64,000 bases of DNA, taken from Paenibacillus senegalensis JC66. Lineage in GTDB: Bacteria > Bacillota > Bacilli > Paenibacillales > NBRC-103111. Shown in pieces: positions 1 through 8,339 of this stretch. Each line of letters starts with the position of its first letter. Position 1 is the stretch's first letter. The position numbers and the translations under genes were made by a program. Under the pieces are notes generated by a model, which ran no database searches, was not told the DNA's origin, and saw only the letters and a list, made by a program, of their open reading frames with translations. The stretch is from the NCBI RefSeq assembly GCF_000285515.1, contig NZ_HE610958.1, forward strand, positions 574,512 through 638,511, written 5' to 3'.

Positions 1-985
1 CTGCCGCGCTGCCCGCTGCTGCGCCGCCCGCCGCTGCTGCGCCGCCGCTGGCTGAGCTGTCGGTGTGGGACACCGACAGCTCAGCCATGTAGGCGGCAGC
101 CGCTTCCGCCGCAGCCAGGTTGTCCGCTCCCACGCGGACAACCTGGCCTTTGGCGGACGGCGAAGCGGCGCTTTGCGGCACAAGCACATGCGGCAGCTCC
201 CACATCCCAGCCAGCAGCCCTTGCTGCGGCCGGCGGCGGATGAGAAGCTTGCCGGCATGCTTTCCGGTGCCGATAATGACCGCTGCAGCCCGCGGCTCCA
301 GCCGTGGCGGTTTAGCTTTCGCTTTGACTGGCAGCTCTGTCTCCATGCCGTTAAGCCTCGCCTGGCAGCCCTCCATAACCGGGCAGGTCAAGCAATGAGG
401 AGAGCGCGGGGTACATAATGTCGCCCCGAATTCCATCAGCGCTTGGTTGAAATCCCCTGCGGCCCCTTCAGGAATTAGTGAGCCAGCCAGCTTTTCCATT
501 GCCTTGCGGGTGGACGGCTTGGCAATATCATCAGTGATCAGGAAAAACCGGGACAATACCCTCATAACATTGCCGTCTACAGCTGGTTCAGGCACGTTAT
601 AGGCGATGCTGAGTATCGCACCTGCCGTGTAAGGCCCTACTCCCCTCAAGGTAGAGATGTCCTCCTTCCGTGCAGGCACTATCCCGCCGTAGCGGGCAAT
701 TACTTCTTTTGCTCCCGCTTGCAAATTCCTTGCCCGTGAATAATAACCAAGCCCCTCCCACGCTTTGACCACTTCTTCCTCCGGAGCAGCCGCCAATGCT
801 TCCAGAGTCGGAAATTTTTCAATAAACCGATGGAAATAAGGAATGACTGTTTCTACCCGGGTTTGCTGCAGCATCACCTCTGACACCCAAATATAATAAG
901 GGTCGCGGCTTCTTCTCCAGGGAAGATCCCGTTTAACCCGTCTATACCAAGCCAATAACTCTGCGGCAAATAAAGATTTTTCCAT
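1..985 (-). CDS. mutY: A/G-specific adenine glycosylase MutY, 3' part missing
   Basis: Base-excision repair enzyme that removes adenine mispaired with 8-oxoguanine. About 328 codons are in the window; the C-terminal end runs off the left edge. Seen: catalytic Glu36 in WVSEVMLQQT, a helix-hairpin-helix (LRGVGPYTAGAI, about residues 113-124), catalytic Asp137 in VDGNV, and the iron-sulfur cysteines C191, C198, C201 and C207 (spacing C-x6-C-x2-C-x5-C). After GLLAGMWELPHV the expected NUDIX-like C-terminal domain is interrupted by an Ala/Gly-rich, low-complexity stretch that carries two perfect DNA inverted repeats (50-86 and 115-146). The ATG at 985 is the first in frame before the conserved N-terminus. 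The family call is secure; whether the C-terminal domain is functional cannot be judged. Confidence 0.95.
   Translation of the reverse strand, partial: MEKSLFAAELLAWYRRVKRDLPWRRSRDPYYIWVSEVMLQQTRVETVIPYFHRFIEKFPTLEALAAAPEEEVVKAWEGLGYYSRARNLQAGAKEVIARYGGIVPARKEDISTLRGVGPYTAGAILSIAYNVPEPAVDGNVMRVLSRFFLITDDIAKPSTRKAMEKLAGSLIPEGAAGDFNQALMEFGATLCTPRSPHCLTCPVMEGCQARLNGMETELPVKAKAKPPRLEPRAAAVIIGTGKHAGKLLIRRRPQQGLLAGMWELPHVLVPQSAASPSAKGQVVRVGADNLAAAEAAAAYMAELSVSHTDSSASGGAAAAGGAAAGSAA
50..86. repeat. perfect 17-bp inverted repeat inside mutY
   Basis: GGCTGAGCTGTCGGTGT (50-66) is exactly complementary to 70-86, with a 3-nt loop. It is translated within mutY and would fold the mRNA into a very stable hairpin. 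No T-run follows on either strand, so it is not a standard terminator. Confidence 0.9.
115..146. repeat. perfect 13-bp inverted repeat inside mutY
   Basis: CCAGGTTGTCCGC (115-127) pairs exactly with 134-146 around a 6-nt loop. It lies 28 bp from the previous palindrome, in the same low-complexity part of the mutY C-terminal domain. Confidence 0.9.
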
Positions 986-1614
986 ACCGTACCCCTTCCC
1001 TTTCAGCTGCTCACAGTACTTGACCGTTGTCCCCTTGTTATTTTTATCCTATGCCTGACAGCCGACCGGTAAAAAGGCATTCCGGATCGAACGTTCCATG
1101 CAAAACCTCAAGCCATAAACTACTATCATTTCAAAAAACGAATTAGTATCCATTTGTTCATTCAAATCTGTTTCATAATGCTGCCACGAGTGTTGTCAAA
1201 ACTCCTCCACGAGGACTGCAAGGAGTCCATTTGTACGATATTCCATGCAACTAAGGAAATTTTCGCCGGGATGTTAAGTCATCACTAAATACTGCTGCTT
1301 TCGCTAACAAGCTGGTTGAAATCTTTTGACCTGAAGTGGTTGACCGTCGGTTGATTACAACTGGCTGATCACGTACTAGTATACTATAATCGGAGATACA
1401 GTCTACTTTTACGGATTTCTGCGGATATAATCAGCCGTACAGGTGAGCTTATTGGCAGCAAGCAAGAGACACAAAACGTTTTGAGCTAAACTTGTTCACA
1501 AAAAGCGTTTAAGCCTTCAAGCAAAATGCTGAAGATATGGCGGTAATTTTTTTACTGGAATTATCTATGAAACACTGCCTTTGCGTGACTTTTTAGATTC
1601 TGGAGGTGTTTACC
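986..1614. other. intergenic region, mutY / araC divergent
   Basis: About 630 bases with no convincing coding sequence. It should carry the promoters of mutY (minus) and the AraC gene (plus). A TATACTATAAT stretch sits at 1380-1390 without a well-spaced -35 box. Nothing else is recognised. Confidence 0.5.
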
Positions 1615-2502
1615 TTGTTGACCCCAGGCGAGCTCGCCGCTTCCCTTAATAAACTCATAATTTCGCCTCTTATGATCGGCCATCAGCAAGTGGCCCCAGA
1701 ATGGAAACGCGCACTTGGCCGCATACGCTATCCCTCGCTGTGGCTCATCGTCAAAGGGAAAGGCAAATTCACTATTAACGGCAGCGTCTACCCTGCCGAG
1801 CCCGGAAAGCTGTTCTTCTTCACTCCCGACATGATGGTTTCGCGGACTACCGACCCGGAGCATACTTTGGAGTATTATTTTTTGCGCTTTCAATATGCAG
1901 AATGCTATCAGGATAAGGAGGACTGGAAATTCAGCCTGGAGCCTTCCTTCCCTCTCCAAGGCATGTATACGATCCATAACCCCCCTCAATTAATTTACAT
2001 TTGGGAACAGCTAGTTTCTTTATGGAAACGTAGAGGACAAATTACGGCGATGCGGCGCAAGCTATTGATTCAGGAGCTGATGCTCACTATTCTGCTCGAT
2101 TTGCGTTCACAAAAAATTACGGGAGATACCAATGCCGCCATCGACAAGACCCAGGATTATATCAGCTGGCATTACCGGGAGCCGCTTACCCTTGAACTGC
2201 TTGCCCAAATGGCCGGATTAAGCGTAAGCCACTACTCCCGTTTATTCAAGAAGTCGACTGGCTACAGTCCGATTGATTACTTAACTCACATCCGGATAGA
2301 CCGTGCCAAGGAGCTGCTTGTTTTGTCCGGTTACCGGTTGAAATCAATTGCCGATAGTGTCGGATACAGCGACGAGTTTTATTTCAGCCGGATTTTCAAA
2401 AAAATAGAAGGCGTATCTCCAAGAGATTACGCGAAAAAGCATCGAGCTGATGATTTAAACCAAAGCAAAGCCAAGAACGCAAATTCTACACCTTCCGAAT
2501 GA
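1615..2502 (+). CDS. AraC-family transcriptional regulator
   Basis: Protein of about 295 aa. The N-terminal half looks like a cupin-type effector domain (LWLIVKGKGKFTINGSVYPA..GKLFFFTPD). The last 100 residues hold two helix-turn-helix motifs of the AraC/XylS family (LTLELLAQMAGLSVSHYSRLFKK and LKSIADSVGYSDEFYFSRIFKK) followed by the typical GVSPRDYAK end. The TTG at 1615 is chosen because GGAGGT at 1602-1607 is 7-8 nt upstream; the GTG at 1606 overlaps that ribosome site. No adjacent transporter or enzyme operon points to a target, so the ligand (often a sugar in this family) is unknown. Confidence 0.85.
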   Translation: MLTPGELAASLNKLIISPLMIGHQQVAPEWKRALGRIRYPSLWLIVKGKGKFTINGSVYPAEPGKLFFFTPDMMVSRTTDPEHTLEYYFLRFQYAECYQDKEDWKFSLEPSFPLQGMYTIHNPPQLIYIWEQLVSLWKRRGQITAMRRKLLIQELMLTILLDLRSQKITGDTNAAIDKTQDYISWHYREPLTLELLAQMAGLSVSHYSRLFKKSTGYSPIDYLTHIRIDRAKELLVLSGYRLKSIADSVGYSDEFYFSRIFKKIEGVSPRDYAKKHRADDLNQSKAKNANSTPSE

Positions 2503-3090
2503 TGAATCCCGCTCCAAACTGAATAACCAAACACTATTATCACGCAAGTTGATAAGCCGCCACACCCGCGAGCAGGCAAATTCACTAGCCGCCAAGCAGC
2601 GAAACACCGCATGCGGGAAAAATGCAATCCTTTTAGCCAAAGTGCGGCATTTATTTTTAATCGCAATGAACCTAAAACGTTGCACCGCGGCGGATAAGAA
2701 CGCTCGCAGTTGCTGTCGATTAATGTGAATAAGAGTTTACAGCAGGCAGGAAGGTCATTTGCAGCTCACTGCAAATTCTAACGCTTGCCACAGTCCCTTT
2801 TTTTTCAGAATCGCGTTTTTCGGAACTCCTCCCGTTACACCTCGGCTTGACATCTCAACCGGGGCTACCCATCCCTCTCATGAACAAAAATAGCGAACCC
2901 TTCAGTACGAAGCTCACACCTCTGGTACCTTTTTATAAGATCTCTAGAAAATACGGTTTGACTTCGATTCCGGGGAATAGTAAGCTATCGCATAGATCAA
3001 TGGTTCAGAGCCAAAACAATCCCCACAAAAGGGCGATGGCATATTGTCTAACCCTATGCTTTGCGAGGACCGTAAAAAGGAGAGAGTGAA
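2503..3090. other. intergenic region with a small hairpin
   Basis: About 590 bases with no credible gene. A perfect 8-bp inverted repeat, ATTTGCAG-ctca-CTGCAAAT, lies at 2757-2776, followed about 20 nt later by a T8 run; it may be a weak terminator for the AraC gene. Nothing else is recognised. Confidence 0.4.
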
Positions 3091-3672
3091 TTGCAGCAAA
3101 CATGGGCGGAGCTACGAACACAACTTAACCAAGCGCTGCCGGCGGTACGCCCTTACATTCCCTTACTGTATATATGGGGAATTCAATGGATATTCCAGGC
3201 CTTCATAGGCTTGCTGGATGATGGCAGCTTTCCTGCCTGGCTGTCCTTCGCCTTAGTTGCGATTGCCGCCGCCCTAAGCGCCCTAGTTATAGCTTTCGCT
3301 GGCAAACCAGAGAAACCCCTATCATTGAGCTGGACAAACATACGGCGTTTTGCCCTTCCGTATTTGCTTTTTGCCGCGATCGCGCTTTTGTTATTTAGCC
3401 TGGAAGTGGTGGAGCGGTATTTCTTTCCGCTATTTCAAGGACTGGTCCTTTCCCTGTTCTATATGAAGCTCGGCCTTGTATTCCGCAGGGTATTCCTTTA
3501 TTTAGGATTGTGGCTTCTTACCTTGAGCATCGTTATTGCCTGGGCTTACTTGGGCTTCTTGCCCTTTGTCATCAGCTCGATGGGCGGCTGCAGCTTGATT
3601 GTCTGCGGCTTGTTGCTGAGACTGGACTGCCGGATCGCTGCCCGGCAAGCTAATAACAGTTCTATACGTTAA
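3091..3672 (+). CDS. multi-pass membrane protein of unknown function
   Basis: A 193-aa, very hydrophobic protein with about six predicted membrane segments (around residues 20-40, 50-68, 85-105, 108-125, 132-152, 156-176) and a basic C-terminal tail. No family motif is recognised. The TTG at 3091 is supported by an AAAAGGAGA ribosome site 8-9 nt upstream. It stands alone between an AraC regulator and the convergent BCCT transporter gene. Reality as a gene is supported by the long hydrophobic pattern and the start signal, not by homology. Confidence 0.65.
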   Translation: MQQTWAELRTQLNQALPAVRPYIPLLYIWGIQWIFQAFIGLLDDGSFPAWLSFALVAIAAALSALVIAFAGKPEKPLSLSWTNIRRFALPYLLFAAIALLLFSLEVVERYFFPLFQGLVLSLFYMKLGLVFRRVFLYLGLWLLTLSIVIAWAYLGFLPFVISSMGGCSLIVCGLLLRLDCRIAARQANNSSIR

Positions 3673-3768
3673 TAGTTATCCGATACCCCTAAGCAAACAA
3701 AACGCCTCACATGAACACGCATGAAGGGGCCTCGGGTAATTTCGATAATCTCGGTTTCCGATAACTCG

Positions 3769-3806
3769 GGTAACTCCGGTAATCTCCGGTAATCTCCGGT
3801 AATCTC
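3769..3806. repeat. short 10-bp tandem repeat
   Basis: Three and a half to four copies of GGTAATCTCC run head to tail (3769-3806), with looser copies from about 3733. It lies in the 320-bp gap between two convergent genes. Confidence 0.8.
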
Positions 3807-3945
3807 AAATTAAATCACATGCTTTGTACGACATTCGTTCAAAACACCAGAATACTAGCCCTCCATCTCCTTCCAAAACTTTGGCTTTTTCCATGCTGGA
3901 GTGTGCCGAAACACTACGCTTGTTTACGCGGGAGAAGTATAGGTC

Positions 3946-3988
3946 AAGGATGCCCCCGCCAAATCATTTGCAGGAGCATCCTTTTTTT
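3946..3988 (+). terminator. rho-independent terminator, plus strand
   Basis: AAGGATGC (3946-3953) pairs with GCATCCTT (3976-3983), followed by a T7 run. It reads in the plus direction, so it would end plus-strand transcripts arriving from the 3091-3672 gene. It is only 5 bp from the stop of the convergent BCCT gene. Confidence 0.65.
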
Positions 3989-3992
3989 CAAC

Positions 3993-5567
3993 CTACCTCG
4001 CTTTGTTCCCGTCCTTTTTCTCCACCTGCTGGCTCGCCGCCTCTTCCAATTTACGAAAACGATTCAAGTCTTTTTTGCGAATGGGCAGCGACTCTTTACC
4101 GAAAAGCTTAATCACAGAAATAATTAGCAACAATAGAATTACGGTAAACGGCAGGGCTGCAATTAAGGACGCAGTCTGCAGAGCTTCCAGGCCTCCTGTA
4201 TAAAGGAGGACTCCTGCGATAGCCGCCATCAGTCCTCCCCATACCATCTTGATTACGACGGTTGGATTCAAGTTTCCGGAGGTGGTCATGCTCGCTAAAA
4301 TGTAAGTGGCCGAATCTGAAGATGTCACCAGAAATGTTAAAATCAGCAGGATGGAGAGGCCGGACATCAGAACCGGGAACGGCAGTTGATTAAACAGCTC
4401 GAACAAAGCGGACGTTACATCTGCGTTGACAGCCCCAGCGATGCCAGCATTTTGCTGCAAATCGTGCCATAATGCCGTTCCTCCGAAAGCAGCAATCCAC
4501 AAACATGCGATGAAAGGGGGCACGACCATAACCCCGAAAATAAACTCCCGCACCGTTCTTCCCCGCGATACTCGGGCTACAAAAGCTCCGACATAAGGCG
4601 ACCAAGCTATGGCCCACGCCCAATAGAAAATCGTCCAGTCCCGAACCCATGTGCCGCCGGCATAGGGCTGCAAGCGAAGGCTATATGAGATGAAGCTCGA
4701 TATATAATCCCCCAATCCAAGAGTAAAAGACTCCAGAATAAAAACGGTCGGCCCGACCGCAAAAACATAAATTAGAAAAATAAGCGCAACCGCTAAATTA
4801 AAATTGCTTAAATATTTGATCCCCTTATTAATTCCAGTAAACGTTGAGGTCATATATGCGGCAAATACAAAAACTAAAATGATCATCTGAATACTGATCC
4901 GATTACCTGTTTGAAATACGCTGTTCAAGCCGCCGTTCATTTGCATCACACCAAGTCCCAGCGATGTAGCGATCCCCATAACAGTTGCTATAACAGCCAA
5001 TATGTCGATGGTATTCTTAAGCGTACGCATCTCCCCGGTCACCGGCTCCAATGCCTTGGAAACAAGGCCTTCCTTTTTCTTGCGAAATTGCAAAAAAGCG
5101 ATCACCAGACCAAGAATAGCAAATACTGACCACTGGCTAATGCCCCAATGGAAAAATGCGTAACCCATAGCGATTCTTGCCGCCTCTTGGGTTTCGCCAG
5201 CCAGTCCGTTAAATGGCGGTGTAAAGAAGTGACTCATCGGCTCGGCTACGCCCCAGAATACAAGTCCAACGCCGAATCCCGCAGAGAATAGCATACCTAT
5301 CCAAGTAAAAAACGGATATTCAGGCTTCTCATCTTCCCGTCCTAACCGGATAGCTCCGTATTTGCTTACAGCCAGTCCAAATAAAAACACAATAATAATA
5401 AAGACAGCCAGCAAATAAAACCATCCAAAGTTAATTGTTGTAATATCATATAGTCGGTTAGCTGCTCTTTCAAAGCTTCCGGGTAAGACTGCCCCCAGTA
5501 TTACTAACACCAGAACCAGCAGGCTGGAAACTATAAAAACCGGATTTTTCCAAGAGTTGTCCTTCAT
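3993..5567 (-). CDS. BCCT-family betaine/choline/carnitine transporter
   Basis: Sodium-coupled compatible-solute importer of 524 aa with about 12 membrane segments, similar to OpuD/BetP. Seen: WGVAEPMSHFF near the first third, the MGIATSLGLGVMQMN stretch near the ion and substrate sites, and the BCCT signature DWTIFYWAWAIAWSPYVGAF followed by ARVSRGRTVREF. The charged C-terminal tail (RKLEEAASQQVEKKDGNK) resembles osmosensory tails of the family. The ATG at 5567 has AGGAGGAG 6 nt upstream; an in-frame GTG at 5588 has no such site. Substrate (glycine betaine most likely) is inferred. A minus-strand terminator-like hairpin at 5667-5706 lies about 100 nt upstream of the start and could control it. 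Confidence 0.93.
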   Translation of the reverse strand: MKDNSWKNPVFIVSSLLVLVLVILGAVLPGSFERAANRLYDITTINFGWFYLLAVFIIIVFLFGLAVSKYGAIRLGREDEKPEYPFFTWIGMLFSAGFGVGLVFWGVAEPMSHFFTPPFNGLAGETQEAARIAMGYAFFHWGISQWSVFAILGLVIAFLQFRKKKEGLVSKALEPVTGEMRTLKNTIDILAVIATVMGIATSLGLGVMQMNGGLNSVFQTGNRISIQMIILVFVFAAYMTSTFTGINKGIKYLSNFNLAVALIFLIYVFAVGPTVFILESFTLGLGDYISSFISYSLRLQPYAGGTWVRDWTIFYWAWAIAWSPYVGAFVARVSRGRTVREFIFGVMVVPPFIACLWIAAFGGTALWHDLQQNAGIAGAVNADVTSALFELFNQLPFPVLMSGLSILLILTFLVTSSDSATYILASMTTSGNLNPTVVIKMVWGGLMAAIAGVLLYTGGLEALQTASLIAALPFTVILLLLIISVIKLFGKESLPIRKKDLNRFRKLEEAASQQVEKKDGNKAR

Positions 5568-5666
5568 GCTGCTCCTCCTCGCCTTCACTTGCTGTAATCC
5601 TCTATTTTTAATTCGTCTCAGGTTTTTTCAGTATTCCTAATTACCCTCTTTTTGATGTACCGTATC

Positions 5667-5706
5667 AAAAAAAAGAAGGGCTGTCCGAAAAGTGGCCGTT
5701 CAGCCC
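5667..5706 (-). terminator. minus-strand terminator or leader attenuator
   Basis: On the minus strand GGGCTG (5706-5701) pairs with CAGCCC (5683-5678), with an extra internal CGG..CCG-type pairing, and is followed by TTCTTTTTTTT. No protein gene lies just upstream on that strand. It is therefore either the end of a non-coding transcript crossing the repeats or a leader terminator in front of the BCCT gene. Confidence 0.6.
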
Positions 5707-5749
5707 GATAGCTAGAATAAGCACCCCCCAAGCAGCGGTCCCGAGACGA

Positions 5750-5830
5750 ATTGTATGCGAAATTGTGTGCGAAAGTGTATGTGAATTGTGTGCAAAATTG
5801 TATGCCAATTGTGTGCGAAGGTGTATGTGA
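5750..5830. repeat. degenerate 11-12-bp tandem repeat
   Basis: Seven units of the type ATTGTGTGCGAA / GTGTATGTGA alternate head to tail, with a higher-order period near 23 bp. The apparent reading frame across it is repeat-driven and was not accepted as a gene. Confidence 0.8.
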
Positions 5831-5915
5831 AAACAGTCATGCCATTGAATTCTCAGGCACAACTTCCGGCATGAAAATAGCCAAGGTTGGCGGGTTCGCG
5901 GGGTTGTCGCCTGCC

Positions 5916-6204
5916 TTTGTATGAAATGTTGTACAAATTCATGCGGTTGAAGAGCGAATACCGGAGATTTGTATGAAACGTCGTACAAATACAGGGGGTT
6001 GAAGGGCAATTACCCAAGATTTGTATGACAAATCGTACAAATGCATGGGATTAAGGTGCGATGACCCGAGATTTGTATGACAAATCGTACAAAAGTACCA
6101 AATGCAGGGCTTAAGCTATTAAGGAAGGAGCTCCAGCCAGTGTTTCAGACGCAATTTCGTACAAGCTCGTAATCACGTGATTAAAGGTGCGATTACCCGA
6201 GATT
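5916..6204. repeat. 52-bp-period array of palindromes
   Basis: Four units start at 5916, 5967, 6019 and 6071 (steps of 51, 52 and 52 bp). Each opens with a 24-bp imperfect palindrome: arms ATTTGTATGA and TCGTACAAAT around a variable 4-nt centre (AATG, AACG, CAAA, CAAA). A conserved linker of about 28 bp ends in ACCCGAG. A degraded further unit with TTCGTACAAG and GTGCGATTACCCGAGATT spans about 6153-6204. Confidence 0.9.
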
Positions 6205-6375
6205 GATCATCATGCGGGGAGTTTACTCGGAAGGTTATTTTCACAGAAAAAGCGCACACAATCACCGCTGCAGCGGGGCCCGAGGCGGATTAAAAATAGG
6301 GATTTCAAAGACTGGATACACATCATCTTCAGTTACAAACTGAAATGCTGTTTACGCAAAACGCCTTAACACTAT

Positions 6376-6416
6376 GTAAAAAACGCTGCCGGGTCTAATG
6401 ACCATCGCAGCGTTTT
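6376..6416 (-). terminator. glpK terminator
   Basis: AAAACGCTGC (6380-6389) and GCAGCGTTTT (6407-6416) form a perfect 10-bp stem. On the minus strand it is followed by a T-run, 90 bp beyond the glpK stop. It could also work weakly in the plus direction. Confidence 0.85.
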
Positions 6417-6503
6417 CCATTCTAATATTCTCTTTAGCTTCAACCTATCTTCATTTTGTATCAGATAAACCTAAACAAGGCCATACACCGCTCAATCTAA
6501 AAA

Positions 6504-7982
6504 CTAGCTCAATTGAAAAGACACCGCTTGTTTCCAGCCATCGTATCTGGCCTTTCGTTCTTGCTCCGTCATGGCCGGCTTGTAATGCCCGTCCTCTGAC
6601 CATATATTCTGGATTTCCTCTTTGCTATTCCATATGCCTACAGCCAGCCCGGCCAAAAAAGCCGCCCCCAATGCGGTCGTTTCCTGGACCTTTGGACGGG
6701 ATACTTCCGTGCCGATCAGATCGGCCTGGAACTGCATCAAAAATTCGTTCTTGACGGCTCCTCCATCTACACGAAGCTCCTGCATTGGAATACCGGATTC
6801 CTCTTCCATAACCTTAAGCACATCCACTGACTGGTAAGCAATCGCCTCCAGTGCCGCACGGACAACATGCGCCTTGGTTGTGCCCCGGCTAAGACCGGTA
6901 ATCATGCCTCTTGCATGCGGATTCCAGTATGGGGTGCCCAGTCCGGTGAAGGCCGGTACAAAGTATACTCCATTCGTATCCTCCACAGACAGAGCGATAC
7001 CTTCAGTTTCCTGTGCGGAATCAATAACGCCCAGCCCGTCCCGCAGCCACTGGATCACCGCGCCGGCCGTAAATACACTCCCTTCCAGGGCGTACTCGAT
7101 CTGTCCGTCCAACTCCCAGGCTATCGTGGTCAGCAGTCCTTTATTCGACTCTATCGGCTGTTCTCCGGTGTTCATAAGCATGAAACAACCGGTCCCATAA
7201 GTATTTTTGGCCATCCCCTTCTTGAAGCATCCTTGGCCGAACAAGGCCGCATGCTGATCACCCGCAGATCCTGCAATCGCCAGCTCCGGCTGTTCCGGAA
7301 CAAGCGAGGTGCGGCCATAAACCTCACTGCAGGAGCGGACTTCCGGCAGCATGGAACGGGGAATGCCAAACTTCTGCAGCAGCTCGTCATCCCAGTCTCG
7401 TGTATGAATGTTAAACATCATCGTGCGCGACGCATTGGAAATGTCCGTGACATGTACTTGTCCCCCGGTCAAATTCCATATCAGCCAGCTGTCGATCGTT
7501 CCGAAGAGCGCATCCCCTTGTTCCGCTTTGTCACGAATATCAGGATGATTCTCAAGAATCCATTTCAACTTGGTTGCTGAGAAGTAAGCATCGGTTACGA
7601 GCCCGGTTTTTTTCCGGATGGTCTCTCCCCATCCCTCCTGTACCAGCTGCTCGCACAGCTCCGCGGTTCTGCGGCACTGCCAAACGATAGCATGATGTAA
7701 GGGCTTTCCAGTCTGACGATCCCAAACAACCGTTGTCTCCCGCTGATTTGTAATCCCGATCCCGGCGATTTCGCCTTCACCTGCCGCGGCTGCCGCTTCC
7801 AGCATAACTTTTTTCTGCACTTCCCAAATTTCCGTGGCATCATGCTCTACCCAACCTGTCTGTGGAAAATGCTGAGTGAATTCCTGCTGCGCCAGAGACA
7901 CTACTTTTCCGCTCTTATCAAACAAAATCGCCCGGCAGCTTGTTGTTCCCTGATCCAAAGAAAGAATAAATTGCTCGGCCAT
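6504..7982 (-). CDS. glpK: glycerol kinase
   Basis: Phosphorylates glycerol to sn-glycerol-3-phosphate with ATP in the cytoplasm. The 492-aa length matches the family. Seen: the N-terminal phosphate loop [26 protein letters not shown], the FGGY-family signature region ([13 protein letters not shown]) and the C-terminal [20 protein letters not shown]. The ATG at 7982 has a GGGAGG site 6-7 nt upstream. It is the last gene of the minus-strand glpP-glpD-glpK block and is followed by a strong terminator. In Bacillus subtilis glpF precedes glpK; here no glycerol facilitator gene is present in the block. Confidence 0.97.
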   Translation of the reverse strand: MAEQFILSLDQGTTSCRAILFDKSGKVVSLAQQEFTQHFPQTGWVEHDATEIWEVQKKVMLEAAAAAGEGEIAGIGITNQRETTVVWDRQTGKPLHHAIVWQCRRTAELCEQLVQEGWGETIRKKTGLVTDAYFSATKLKWILENHPDIRDKAEQGDALFGTIDSWLIWNLTGGQVHVTDISNASRTMMFNIHTRDWDDELLQKFGIPRSMLPEVRSCSEVYGRTSLVPEQPELAIAGSAGDQHAALFGQGCFKKGMAKNTYGTGCFMLMNTGEQPIESNKGLLTTIAWELDGQIEYALEGSVFTAGAVIQWLRDGLGVIDSAQETEGIALSVEDTNGVYFVPAFTGLGTPYWNPHARGMITGLSRGTTKAHVVRAALEAIAYQSVDVLKVMEEESGIPMQELRVDGGAVKNEFLMQFQADLIGTEVSRPKVQETTALGAAFLAGLAVGIWNSKEEIQNIWSEDGHYKPAMTEQERKARYDGWKQAVSFQLS

Positions 7983-8097
7983 ACTGAACCTCCCGCTAAT
8001 AGTAATTCATCGTTTCTTTATCATAACACAGCACCGCCCTGAATAGGCTGTGCATATCGCTTGCTTACATTTTTTGTGAGGTTGCGGCTAAAAGCAG

Positions 8098-8145
8098 CCC
8101 CACAAAGCAAAGCTGCCTGACTGCCTGCTTATACACTTTGTGGGG
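8098..8145. other. 10-bp stem-loop between glpD and glpK
   Basis: CCCCACAAAG (8098-8107) pairs perfectly with CTTTGTGGGG (8136-8145). On the minus strand only a weak CTGCTTTT follows. It may be a partial terminator, a processing site, or a second GlpP-type control element; the sequence does not resemble the glpD leader hairpin. Confidence 0.5.
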
Positions 8146-8227
8146 AGCCAAAAAATCTATGAGCTATTATCCGCCCGCTCGTATTACTCGGTTTTAGTGG
8201 ATGGCAAATCCGTTTGCCTTACAGCTT

Positions 8228-8320
8228 TATTTTGTTTGCTGCAAACCTCATTCTTTTGCCTTATAGCCTCATCTTGTTTGCTGCAGCTTCATCTTATTTG
8301 CTGCATCTTCATTCTTTTAC
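8228..8320. repeat. degenerate ~20-bp tandem repeat
   Basis: Units of the type TTGTTTGCTGCAGCTTCATC recur about four times just downstream of the glpD stop. No coding potential is seen. It lies in the 357-bp glpD-glpK gap. Confidence 0.65.
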
Positions 8321-8339
8321 CTATATCACTCTTTCGCAA

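Noticed and set aside
1351-1390. TTGATT ... TATACTATAAT as promoter of the AraC gene
   Set aside because: Spacing between the boxes is 23 nt or more, too long for a sigma-A promoter, and the distance to the start is large.
2847-3089. 80-codon open frame before the 193-aa membrane protein
   Set aside because: No ribosome site, no recognisable composition or motif, and it ends just before the real TTG start.
5676-5706. GGGCTGTCC-type sequence as an insertion-sequence end
   Set aside because: Such motifs occur at some IS ends, but here it forms one arm of a terminator hairpin and there is no transposase or matching second end nearby.
5665-6009. 114-codon open frame on the minus strand across the repeat region
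   Set aside because: Its sequence is produced by the short tandem repeats (HNSHTLSHTISHTIR-like), has no ribosome site and runs into the terminator hairpin. It is treated as non-coding.
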